NCBI GenBank assembly: GCA_002294005.1
Contig: DBEH01000014.1
Coordinates: 1 to 15,188 of the forward strand
DNA from: Firmicutes bacterium UBA911
Lineage (GTDB): Bacteria > Bacillota > Desulfotomaculia > Desulfotomaculales > Desulforudaceae
DNA: 15,188 nucleotides
Reading direction: 5' to 3'
Within the stretch, counting starts at the first letter, position 1. Each line of letters starts with the position of its first letter. The notes below the pieces were generated by a model. It searched no databases and was not told the origin of the DNA. It saw only the letters and a program-made list of their open reading frames with translations. The translations under genes and the position numbers were made by a program. Below, in pieces: positions 5,140-12,029 of the stretch.

Positions 5140-6323
5140 ATGGCCGAGCGGTTTGACGTCATGCACGTCATTAGGCCTGCGGACGGGGGCATGAAGAACC
5201 ACCTGCTGGCCCTGGCGCGGGGGATGCGCCGGCGGGGCGTAAAAGTGCTGGTGGCCGGCCCCGCGCCTCTGCTTGCCGCCTTCCGGGAGGAGGGACTCCC
5301 GGTGGCGCCGGTGTGGATTGAGCCGGGCCTGCGGGTGGACCGGCAGCTCGGGGCGCTTATGCGCCTGGTCCGTTTGGCCCGGACCCACCGGGTGACGGTG
5401 CTGCACGCCCACGCGGCGGCGGCCGCCCTGGCGGCCTGCCCGGCGGGGCGTCTGGCCGGGGTGCCGGCGGTGGTGGTGACGATGCATGGTTCGGTCAGGC
5501 TGGGGGGCGTATGGCGGCAGCGCGCCGCGGTGGCGTCGCAGAAAGCCGTTCTCCGGTGGGCCGACCGGACCATCTGCGTCGCGGAGCACGTGCGCGCCGA
5601 GATGCTGGAACTCGGGCTGGTGCAGCCCGAACGGGCGGTGACGGTGTACAACGGCATCGACCCGCCGGTGGCGCCTGCCGGAGCGGCGGAGGCATTGCGC
5701 CGGGAACTCGGGTTGCCCGCCGACCGCCCGGTGGTGGGCACCCTGGCGCGCCTCGCCCCGCAAAAAGGGGTGGAATACCTTTTGCGGGCGCCGGCCGCGT
5801 TATGCGAAGAGGGCCGTCCGGTCACCCTGGTGATCGCCGGCGACGGACCGCTCAAAGCCCTTCTTGAGAACACAGCCCGGACGCTGGGGGTGGACGCGCG
5901 GTTTCCGGGACGCCGCCCGGACGTCGCCGCCCGGACGTCGCCGCCCTGTTGGGCTTGTTTGACGTGTTTGTGCTCCCCTCGGTGACCGAGGGTCTGCCGC
6001 TGGTGGTGCTCGAGGCCATGGCCGTGGGCTGCCCGGTGGTCGCCGCCAGGGTCGGCGGGGTGCCGGAGGCCATGGAGGACGGCCGCACCGGCCGGCTGGT
6101 TCCGGCCGCTGATCCCGAGGCGCTGGCCCAAGGGGTGGCGGACGCCTTGCGGGACCGAGCGGGAACCCAAACGATGGCGGCCGCGGCCGCCGGGCGCGTG
6201 CGCGGCCTTTTCAGCCACGAACAGATGGTGCGGCGCACCCTGGCGGTCTACCGCCAAGCCCTGGCGGCCCGGGGGGAAGACCGGTTGGGTGTTGTCTTTT
6301 CCCAGGACGGTGCATTAGAATGA
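5140..6323 (+). pseudogene. GT4-family glycosyltransferase, frameshifted by a 14-bp tandem duplication
   Basis: Two frames together encode a GT-B glycosyltransferase of family 4. From ATG 5140 come the N-terminal Rossmann half (FDVMHVIRPADGGMKNH, the glycine-rich acceptor loop) and the start of the C-terminal half (VGTLARLAPQKGVEYLLRA, VIAGDGPL). This frame runs out at 5985. The C-terminal donor-binding motif FVLPSVTEGLPLVVLEAM, with the EX7E pair, is in the next frame and ends at 6323. Removing one copy of the 14-mer duplicated at 5911-5938 restores a single 389-aa protein that reads FPGRRPDVAALLGLFDVF across the junction. Spacing from an AAAGGGG ribosome site is a little long. It would be cytoplasmic or membrane-peripheral and use a nucleotide sugar; the substrate is unknown. 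The gene is 31 bp upstream of the membrane protein gene at 6355, so both may act on cell-envelope glycans. Confidence 0.85.
5911..5946 (+). repeat. 14-bp tandem repeat, about 2.6 copies, inside glycosyltransferase
   Basis: The unit CGCCGCCCGGACGT occurs at 5911-5924 and again at 5925-5938, followed by 8 bases of a third copy. The unit length is not a multiple of three, so each gain or loss changes the reading frame. One full copy plus the partial copy gives the intact protein. Confidence 0.95.
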
Positions 6324-6354
6324 GGAGAGCCGGTGACGGAGAAGAGGTGCCTCC

Positions 6355-8538
6355 TTGAGAATTCCGGGGCTGAGTCTGTTGGCGGCCCTGTTGTTTTTTG
6401 CGACTTTTTTGGGGACCCATCCGGCGGCCGCCGCCGAAAGGCGGGTCGTGATGGTGGTCATCGACCGCATAAGCTTGAACGACCTGGGGACCTGCGAGGC
6501 GTTTCGCGGCCTTGTGCCGCATGCCGGGCTGGGCCTGATGAATACCAACACCGGCGGCATCCGGAGCGTGGAGAACAGCCATGCCTCCATCGGGGCGGGC
6601 AGCCGGATCGTGGCCACCGGCGCCGGTTTTACCGCTTTTGAGGTCAACGAGCGGGTGCAGCGGATTCCCGCCGGAGAGGAATACGCCCGCCGGACCGGGG
6701 TCGCGGCCCCGGACGGGAGCGTGGTGCACTTGGGCATCGCCCGTGTCTGGGAGCTTACCCGGACGCTCCCCTACCCGGCGGAGGTCGGCGCCCTGGGCAC
6801 GGCGCTACGGGCCAACGGGCTGGTGACCGGGGTGCTCGGCAACGCGGACTGGGACGGCATGCCGCGGCGCCCGGCGGCCTTGATCGCCATGGACGGGCGG
6901 GGACTTGTGGACCGGGGCGTGATCGGTAGCGAGACGCTCACCGCGGACTCCCGGTTCCCCGGATGTCTGCGCACCGATTATGAACGGCTGTTTGCAGCGT
7001 TCCGGGAGGCGGACGGGGTCGACTTTCTGGTGATTGAACTGGGCGACCTCTCCCGGCTGGACGAGGCTGGACCGATGGTGCTCCCGGAGGTCCTGGCGGA
7101 GTTGCGCGCGTCCGCCCTGAAAGAGGGCGCGGAATTCGTGGAGCGGGTGCGACGGGAACTCGATCCCGGGCGGGACCTTCTGCTGGTCGTATCCCCAACG
7201 CCCCCGGCGGTGAGCATTGCGGCCCGCGACACCTTAAGCCCGGTCCTGATGTTCGGGCCGGAGGGCAGCGGCACCCTGACCGCTCCTTCCACCAGGCGCC
7301 CGGGCATTATCAACAACACCGACCTTGCTCCTACCGTGACGCAGTTTCTGCACGCGGACGCTCCGGTGGACATGGCCGGACGTCCGGTCACCGTCATTCC
7401 GGGCGCCGCCGACCTTGCCGGGCTTGAGGCGCTGAACCGCCAACTGGTGCTCACCCACAATGTCCGCGCGCCGGTCATCAGGACCTACATGACCATTCAG
7501 ATTGCCGTGGTACTCTCCGCCCTGCTCACGATTCTCTTCCGGGAAATCGGCATCGTGCGGCGGGAGTACCTGCAGGCGTTGTTGCTCGTGATCATGAGTT
7601 TCCCGCTGGCCGCGCTTATACTCCCGCTTCTGCCGCAGCCGGGTCCGGTATGGGCCGGGTTGGGAATCGTGGCCGCCACCCTGGCGGTGGGGACGGCCGC
7701 GGTCCGGGTCAGCCGGCGGACGGCGGTGGGCGCGTTCGCCTTCCTGAGCGGTCTCACGGCCCTGGTGATCCTGGTAGACCTGTTCCTGGGCGCTCCCCTG
7801 CAGAAGTTTTCGCTCTTGAGTTATGACCCGCTGGGCGGAGCACGGTACTACGGCATCGGCAATGAGTTCATGGGGGTTTTGATTGGGGCGGTGATCCTGA
7901 CCGCGGTGTGTGTTGTCACCCTTGCCCCGCGCCGGTTGCGCGGTGCGGTCCTGGTGGGCGCGGGCGCGCTGTTTCTGGTCACCCTGTTCGCGGTGGCAAA
8001 CCCCGGGATCGGCGCGAACATGGGCGGCACCATCACGGCGCTGGTTGCCCTTCTGGTGACCATGCTCTTGCTGCTGCACGTCCGCTTCACCCGGCGCCTC
8101 ATTCTGGCGTGCGCCGGCGGGGCGTTCCTCTTCCTGGCCGGGCTGACGGCATTCGAGTTCCTGCGCGGCGCGGAACAGCAGTCGCACATCGGGCGGGCGG
8201 CGCGGCTGGTCTTCGGCGGGGACCTGGAGCGCGGCTTCCAGGAGGCCTACAGCATCATCGAGCGCAAAGTCTCGATGAACTTGAGGCTCATCCGCCACAC
8301 CATCTGGAGCCGGGTTTACCTGGCGAGCCTCGGCGGGCTGATTCTGCTGTTTTACCGGCCCACCGGGCGCATGCAGACGTTCCGCGATCAGTACCCGTAC
8401 GTGTTCAAAGGGCTGGTGGGCATCGTCGTCGGCAGTGTGGTGGCGCTCATCTTCAACGATTCCGGCGTGGTGGCCTCGGCCATGGTGATGATGTTCGGGG
8501 TGCCGCCGCTTTTATACCTGTTCCTGGCAGAAGACTAG
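6355..8538 (+). CDS. Exported alkaline-phosphatase-like domain fused to a polytopic membrane domain
   Basis: TTG 6355 is preceded by AGAGGTG, 8 bases away, and starts a signal peptide (residues 1-27, hydrophobic core LSLLAALLFFATFLG, cleavage near AAA-AE). Residues 30-345 look like a reduced alkaline phosphatase / phosphoglycerate-mutase-like fold: VVMVVIDRISLNDL with Asp37, a NSHASIGAG loop at 74-82, and NNTDLAPTVTQFL at 320-332, the usual last segment of that fold. I do not see the Asp-His metal motif, so activity is uncertain. Residues about 375-725 contain roughly nine or ten membrane helices with loop motifs SYDPLGGARYYGIGNEFMG (489-507), NPGIGANMGG (549-558) and FNDSGVV (700-706). Total length 727 aa. 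The N-terminal domain should lie outside the cell. Role unknown; envelope glycan or polymer export or modification is plausible with the glycosyltransferase upstream. Confidence 0.85.
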   Translation: MRIPGLSLLAALLFFATFLGTHPAAAAERRVVMVVIDRISLNDLGTCEAFRGLVPHAGLGLMNTNTGGIRSVENSHASIGAGSRIVATGAGFTAFEVNERVQRIPAGEEYARRTGVAAPDGSVVHLGIARVWELTRTLPYPAEVGALGTALRANGLVTGVLGNADWDGMPRRPAALIAMDGRGLVDRGVIGSETLTADSRFPGCLRTDYERLFAAFREADGVDFLVIELGDLSRLDEAGPMVLPEVLAELRASALKEGAEFVERVRRELDPGRDLLLVVSPTPPAVSIAARDTLSPVLMFGPEGSGTLTAPSTRRPGIINNTDLAPTVTQFLHADAPVDMAGRPVTVIPGAADLAGLEALNRQLVLTHNVRAPVIRTYMTIQIAVVLSALLTILFREIGIVRREYLQALLLVIMSFPLAALILPLLPQPGPVWAGLGIVAATLAVGTAAVRVSRRTAVGAFAFLSGLTALVILVDLFLGAPLQKFSLLSYDPLGGARYYGIGNEFMGVLIGAVILTAVCVVTLAPRRLRGAVLVGAGALFLVTLFAVANPGIGANMGGTITALVALLVTMLLLLHVRFTRRLILACAGGAFLFLAGLTAFEFLRGAEQQSHIGRAARLVFGGDLERGFQEAYSIIERKVSMNLRLIRHTIWSRVYLASLGGLILLFYRPTGRMQTFRDQYPYVFKGLVGIVVGSVVALIFNDSGVVASAMVMMFGVPPLLYLFLAED

Positions 8539-8653
8539 GCGGTACGACGCGGTTCGGCCGGTTTGCAGGCGGGAACGAAGTCTTCTGCAGCCGGACGGCG
8601 GCCGGGACGGTGGTGCAACCGGACGGCGGCCTTTTTCGCCGGCGGCCGCGGCC
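8539..8653. other. Spacer, possibly decayed upstream part of the hydrolase relic
   Basis: GC-rich sequence between the membrane protein and the recognisable relic at 8654. It carries the repeated motif CCGGACGGCGGCC (about 8592-8604 and 8620-8632). I cannot see the N-terminal or active-site part of a hydrolase in it. Confidence 0.4.
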
Positions 8654-8821
8654 GACGGCGTCACGGCCCGGGACCTGCGGCGAAGAGACGGGCAGTGGAC
8701 AAGGGCCAAGTCGTTTGACACCTTCCGCCCCCTGGGTTCGTATATTGTAGCGGGTCCTCCGCCGGACCAGATCGAACTGGCGGGGCGACTGGTTAACAAA
8801 GTCGCCGCCAAACGGCCTTAG
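8654..8821 (+). pseudogene. Relic of a fumarylacetoacetate hydrolase (FAH) family gene
   Basis: The plus-strand frame from 8654 reads DGVTARDLRRRDGQWTRAKS, FDTFRPLGSYIVAGPPPDQI and ends GRLVNKVAAKRP with TAG at 8819-8821. FAH / 2-hydroxyhepta-2,4-diene-1,7-dioate isomerase proteins contain the stretch NDVTARDLQxxDGQWTRAKxFDTFxPLGPxIV in their C-terminal half, so the match is good over about 35 residues. The metal-binding EGEL segment upstream and the C-terminal helices are missing, and there is no start codon or ribosome-binding site. This is about 55 codons of a normally 220-280-residue enzyme, so it is not functional. Confidence 0.75.
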
Positions 8822-8856
8822 GTGGCGGAATTAGCCGAATTAAGCCAAAAATTCTG

Positions 8857-8884
8857 TTGACAAACCTATCGTATATGTTAGAAT
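8857..8884 (+). promoter_or_regulatory. Sigma-A type promoter for speD
   Basis: TTGACA (8857-8862), then 16 bp, then TAGAAT (8879-8884). The AT-rich block contrasts with the surrounding GC-rich DNA. Transcription would start near 8891. Confidence 0.7.
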
Positions 8885-8890
8885 TTATTC

Positions 8891-8909
8891 TGTTGGAATT
8901 TAACCAACA
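8891..8909. promoter_or_regulatory. Operator-like palindrome at the speD transcription start
   Basis: TGTTGG (8891-8896) and CCAACA (8904-8909) form an exact 6-bp inverted repeat around 7 AT-rich bases, right where transcription should begin. The word ATTCTGTTG occurs both over the -35 box (8851-8859) and beside this palindrome (8887-8895). A repressor site is a reasonable guess. The regulator is unknown. Confidence 0.45.
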
Positions 8910-8935
8910 AATTCTGGTTCTGAAGGGGGAAGATA

Positions 8936-9325
8936 ATGACGATGAAACCCATGGGGCGGCACATACTTGCCGAAATCTACGGGTGCGACTTCAACGTGCT
9001 AAATGATCCCAGGAAAGTAGAAGAGATAATGGTCAACGCAGCACTAGCAGCCGGAGCCGAAGTCAGGGAGTGTGTGTTTCACAAGTTCAGCCCCCAGGGA
9101 GTCAGTGGCGTGGTCGTGATTTCCGAGTCTCATCTCACCATCCATACCTGGCCCGAATTGGGTTACGCAGCCGTAGACGTCTTTACCTGCGGCGATCGGG
9201 TCGATCCCTGGGACGCCTGCAACTACTTGTGTAGCCGCTTCAGCGCCAAGCAGATCAAAGCGGAAGAGACTGTGAGGGGAATCTTTCCGGATTCCGTGCC
9301 CGAATTAAAGGCGGTCAATCATTAG
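8936..9325 (+). CDS. speD: S-adenosylmethionine decarboxylase proenzyme (prokaryotic class 1B type)
   Basis: Supplies decarboxylated AdoMet, the aminopropyl donor for spermidine synthesis. The proenzyme cleaves itself between Glu64 and Ser65 in the motif SESHLTIHTWPE to give a pyruvoyl group. His70 and Cys85 (FTCGD) are the other conserved catalytic residues. Two in-frame ATGs (8936 and 8942) follow AAGGGGGA. I list the first because of its spacing; starting at the second would give Ser63, His68 and Cys83, the numbering of the Thermotoga enzyme. At 129 aa it is of normal length. It is transcribed from its own promoter and followed by a probable terminator, so it is a single-gene unit. No speE is in the window. 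Confidence 0.97.
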   Translation: MTMKPMGRHILAEIYGCDFNVLNDPRKVEEIMVNAALAAGAEVRECVFHKFSPQGVSGVVVISESHLTIHTWPELGYAAVDVFTCGDRVDPWDACNYLCSRFSAKQIKAEETVRGIFPDSVPELKAVNH

Positions 9326-9376
9326 GGGGGGATATTTATTAGTACCAAGCCGCAGAGGGATGGAGGAAACTGAATC

Positions 9377-9419
9377 GGCCTTGCCACTCCGAAAGGAAAG
9401 GTGCAGGGCCATTTTGTTT
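9377..9419 (+). terminator. Probable intrinsic terminator of speD
   Basis: GGCCTTGC(C)AC (9377-9387) pairs with GTGCAGGGCC (9401-9410), with one bulged C and one G-T pair, around a loop containing CCGAAAGG, and is followed by ATTTTGTTT. It lies 50 bp after the speD stop. Confidence 0.6.
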
Positions 9420-9562
9420 CACCGCAAAGCCACGCCGCCTTCCTTGAGCCCCCCGCCGTTCTTTACCCGGCAACGCGCCTTCCGCGTGTCGTTGCCGCCT
9501 CAACGGTTTTCCCCGCCTCCCGGTTTATTTCCACCCATTCTGTACAAGTTTACTAGGAGGAC

Positions 9563-9628
9563 ATGCTCGGAAGAGCACGAATTCTCTCCATTCAGGGAAA
9601 CCCACGTGGAGGTTTTGCTGTTTCGTGA
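9563..9628 (+). CDS. Small leader ORF, translationally coupled to the HepS-like gene
   Basis: TAGGAGG (9554-9560) is 2 bases from ATG 9563, very close but strong. The frame encodes 21 aa (MLGRARILSIQGNPRGGFAV, then Ser) and stops at TGA 9626-9628, overlapping the GTG start of the next gene in the sequence GTGA. I do not recognise the peptide. It may be a coupling or leader peptide that tunes translation of the menaquinone operon. In Bacillus the corresponding hepS operon is preceded by mtrB, but this peptide does not look like MtrB. Confidence 0.45.
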   Translation: MLGRARILSIQGNPRGGFAVS

Positions 9629-10374
9629 GCACGCGATTCTTTGATTCCATCCGGTCCGAGCTGGGAGAAGTGCACCGGGCCACTAACGTGACCGACTGGT
9701 TTCCGTCGGCTGAGCACCACAACATGTACACGCTCTTGGAGTTGCCGCCGCTCGAGGTTGACCTGCGGCCGGGGGTGGTGCTCCTTACGGGCCGACTGTT
9801 CAACGGCGCCTGCGCCAAGCTGGTCGCCCTGGCCACGATGGTCCAGTTGTTGTTCCTGAGTGTGCGGGTCCATCAGCACGTTAACGAGGACGGCGGCCCG
9901 GGCAACGACCGCACGCGGCTCGCCGTGCTCATCGGGGATTACTACCTCGGGCGGTTTTTCGGCCTGGTCGGTTCGAGCGGCATGATGGGAGTGCTGCAAC
10001 CACTGTCGGCGGCGGTGTGCCGAATCCACGACGGGGCGATTTCGCGCCTCCACCTGAGCGCCACACCGGCGTTGGTCGCGGACGCGGTACGGCAAGAAAC
10101 CGCCGAGTTGATCGCCCAGGCGTGTTTGATCGCGGGCCTGGAAGGGGAGGCGCCGGAGCGGGCGCGCGAAGACCTGTACCGGCTCGGTTACAGCCTGGGG
10201 ATGGGATACGGCCTCTGGGCCCGGGGGTTGCCCAAAGACGCCTGCCAACACCTGAAAGAGGCCCGGCGGCGCCTGGCGGGTTTGGCACCGGGTGCGCCGC
10301 GGGACGCGCTTGACGGCCTGGCCGCCCACCTGTTAGACTTGCCGGGACACCCCCTGGCCGGGGCCGGGGGTTGA
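9625..10374 (+). CDS. Polyprenyl diphosphate synthase-like subunit (HepS-like, non-catalytic type)
   Basis: A 249-aa protein with an all-helical prenyl-synthase-like core. LVALATMVQLLFLSVRVHQH (66-85) stands where trans-prenyl synthases have the helix leading to the first Asp-rich motif, and LAVLIGDYYLGRFFGL (99-114) matches the GDYLLAR helix. The DDxxD motif is replaced by HVNEDGG (85-91) and no second Asp-rich motif is visible, so it should be the regulatory subunit of a two-part heptaprenyl (or similar) diphosphate synthase. GTG 9625 has a GGAGG about 12 bases upstream and overlaps the leader ORF. Its end overlaps the next gene. The order prenyl synthase subunit then menG matches hepS-menG of Bacillus; the catalytic hepT is not in the window. 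The chain length of the product is unknown. Confidence 0.7.
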   Translation: MSTRFFDSIRSELGEVHRATNVTDWFPSAEHHNMYTLLELPPLEVDLRPGVVLLTGRLFNGACAKLVALATMVQLLFLSVRVHQHVNEDGGPGNDRTRLAVLIGDYYLGRFFGLVGSSGMMGVLQPLSAAVCRIHDGAISRLHLSATPALVADAVRQETAELIAQACLIAGLEGEAPERAREDLYRLGYSLGMGYGLWARGLPKDACQHLKEARRRLAGLAPGAPRDALDGLAAHLLDLPGHPLAGAGG

Positions 10375-11123
10375 AAGTAAACGGTGGGACGCAAGAGCCC
10401 GGCGATTCCCCGGAAGCGAAGGCCGAGGCCATGCGGGCCATGTTCGCCTCGATCGCCCACCGCTACGACCTGCTCAACAGTGTGCTGAGCCTGAACCAGG
10501 ACCGCTACTGGCGCGCCTCGGCGGCGGCGGCCTGCGGAGTCAAACCCGGGGGCCGGGCGCTGGACGTGGCCTGCGGGACAGGGCGCCTGACGCTGGAGTT
10601 GGCCCGGCTGGTGGGGCGGGAGGGCCGGGTGGTGGGGCTCGATTTCTGCCCGGAGATGCTGGCCCGGGCCCGGGAGAACCTGGAGCGCGTGCCGCTGGGT
10701 GAAACGGTCGAGTTGGTTGCCGGCGAGGCCATCGACCTGTCCTTTCCGGATGGCTGCTTCGACGCGGCCGCGATCGGTTTCGCCCTGCGCACGGTGCCCG
10801 ACCCGGAGCGGACCATCGCCGAGATGGCACGGGTGGTGCGGCCCGGCGGGAGAGTGGTCAGCCTGGAGTTGGCCAAACCGGAACTCCCGGTGCTGAAGCA
10901 GGCGCACTCCCTGTACCTGCGCCGGGTGGTGCCCCTGGTCGGCCGGTGGGGGGTGGGTTTTACCGGACCCTACGATTTCCTGTCCATGTCCCTGGAACAT
11001 TTTCCGCCCCGGGACCAGGTCCGCGAATTGTTTGTGCGGCAGGGACTGGTGGACGTGCAATACACGGAACTCACCGGCGGGATTGTGACTGTGCACTCCG
11101 GAGCGAAACCGCAGCCAAGTTAG
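10371..11123 (+). CDS. menG: Demethylmenaquinone methyltransferase (UbiE/MenG family)
   Basis: Adds the final methyl group to the quinone ring using S-adenosylmethionine. The UbiE signature RYDLLNSVLSLNQDRYW is at 31-47 and the AdoMet-binding motif I, LDVACGTGRLTLEL, at 64-77. Later come IGFALRTVPD and the typical VSLELAKPELPVLK, corresponding to the conserved LEFSKP block, then a Tyr-Pro region. TTG 10371 overlaps the preceding stop (TTGA), implying translational coupling; an in-frame ATG at 10431 would cut only the variable N-terminus, so the exact start is uncertain. Length 250 aa is normal (about 230-250). It sits between prenyl-chain and futalosine-pathway genes, so menaquinone rather than ubiquinone is the product. 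Confidence 0.94.
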   Translation: MKVNGGTQEPGDSPEAKAEAMRAMFASIAHRYDLLNSVLSLNQDRYWRASAAAACGVKPGGRALDVACGTGRLTLELARLVGREGRVVGLDFCPEMLARARENLERVPLGETVELVAGEAIDLSFPDGCFDAAAIGFALRTVPDPERTIAEMARVVRPGGRVVSLELAKPELPVLKQAHSLYLRRVVPLVGRWGVGFTGPYDFLSMSLEHFPPRDQVRELFVRQGLVDVQYTELTGGIVTVHSGAKPQPS

Positions 11124-11153
11124 GCCCGTAAAGGAGCATTAGTCAAAGCGACG

Positions 11154-12008
11154 ATGTTGCAGCGCGTGGTCATCGTGGCCCAGATGATTCGTTTCGAGCA
11201 CACGGTGTTCGCCCTTCCTTTCGCCTACATCGGCGCTCTGCTGGTGGAGCACCGCATTCCCAGCGGGCACGACCTCTTGTGGATCACCCTGGCCATGGTC
11301 GGGGCGCGTACCGGGGCGATGTCTTTAAACCGGATCATCGACCGGCATGTCGACAAGGCCAACCCCCGCACTGCCGAACGGGCACTGTCACGGGGAATCC
11401 TGTCGGTGGCCGAGGTCTGGGTATACGCCGTGCTCTCCTTTATTCTGCTGGGGCTGGCGGCCACGCAACTGAGCCCCCTGGCCGCGAAGCTCTTCCCGCT
11501 CGCGGTGTTCATCCTGGCCGCCTATTCGTATACCAAGCGTTTCACCTGGGCTTGCCACCTCTGGCTCGGAATGGCGCTCGGGATCACCCCGGTGGCGAGC
11601 TGGATCGCGATCGCGAACGGCTTCACTCCGGCCCCCGTACTGCTGGGCCTGGGGGTGTTGTTCTGGGTGGCTGGTTTTGACATTATCTACGCCTGCCTGG
11701 ACTACGGTTTCGACCGGGAACACCGGATCCACTCCATCCCGGCGCGCTTCGGGATCGTCAGGGCGCTCCGGGTTGCGCTGGTCTTCCATGTTCTGGCGCC
11801 GGTGCTGTTCGCGGCGGCGGGGCTGATGCTGGGGCTGGGGGCGTTCTATTTCATCGGGGTGGGCATCGCGGCGGGGCTCCTGATGTACGAGCACATGATC
11901 GCCAACCCCGCGGACCCGGCGCGCATCAACGTCGCCTTTTTCCACGTGAACGTGGCGCTCTCGCTGACGATGTTTGTCTTTACCCTGGCTGACGTGTTAA
12001 TCGGTTGA
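11154..12008 (+). CDS. mqnP: UbiA-family prenyltransferase of futalosine-pathway menaquinone synthesis
   Basis: An integral membrane enzyme that transfers the polyprenyl chain to the naphthoate-type ring acid. The first Asp-rich motif NRIIDRHVDKANPRT (59-73) has the Asn59-Asp63-Asp67 pattern. The second, DIIYACLDYGFDREHRIHS (176-194), carries Asp183 and Asp187. Both bind the Mg-diphosphate. About eight or nine hydrophobic helices follow the UbiA pattern over 284 aa. ATG 11154 is the only nearby start, but the AAAGGAG site is about 18 bases upstream, longer than usual. The family alone would fit 4-hydroxybenzoate prenyltransferase (ubiA). The symbol mqnP is given because the gene lies between menG and mqnE/A/C. 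Confidence 0.9.
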   Translation: MLQRVVIVAQMIRFEHTVFALPFAYIGALLVEHRIPSGHDLLWITLAMVGARTGAMSLNRIIDRHVDKANPRTAERALSRGILSVAEVWVYAVLSFILLGLAATQLSPLAAKLFPLAVFILAAYSYTKRFTWACHLWLGMALGITPVASWIAIANGFTPAPVLLGLGVLFWVAGFDIIYACLDYGFDREHRIHSIPARFGIVRALRVALVFHVLAPVLFAAAGLMLGLGAFYFIGVGIAAGLLMYEHMIANPADPARINVAFFHVNVALSLTMFVFTLADVLIG

Positions 12009-12013
12009 AAGAT

Positions 12014-12025
12014 AAAGGGGGTGAT
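12014..12025 (+). promoter_or_regulatory. Extended Shine-Dalgarno that fixes the mqnE start
   Basis: AAAGGGGGTGAT is nearly the full complement of the 16S rRNA 3' end. The GTG inside it (12021) is therefore part of the ribosome-binding site, and the GTG at 12030 is the likelier start. Confidence 0.65.
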
Positions 12026-12029
12026 CAGC

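Noticed and set aside
7234..8298. 354-aa minus-strand open frame opposite the membrane protein
   Set aside because: Composition (Gln, Arg, Glu, His) is the reverse reading of hydrophobic helices; no ribosome-binding site or domain.
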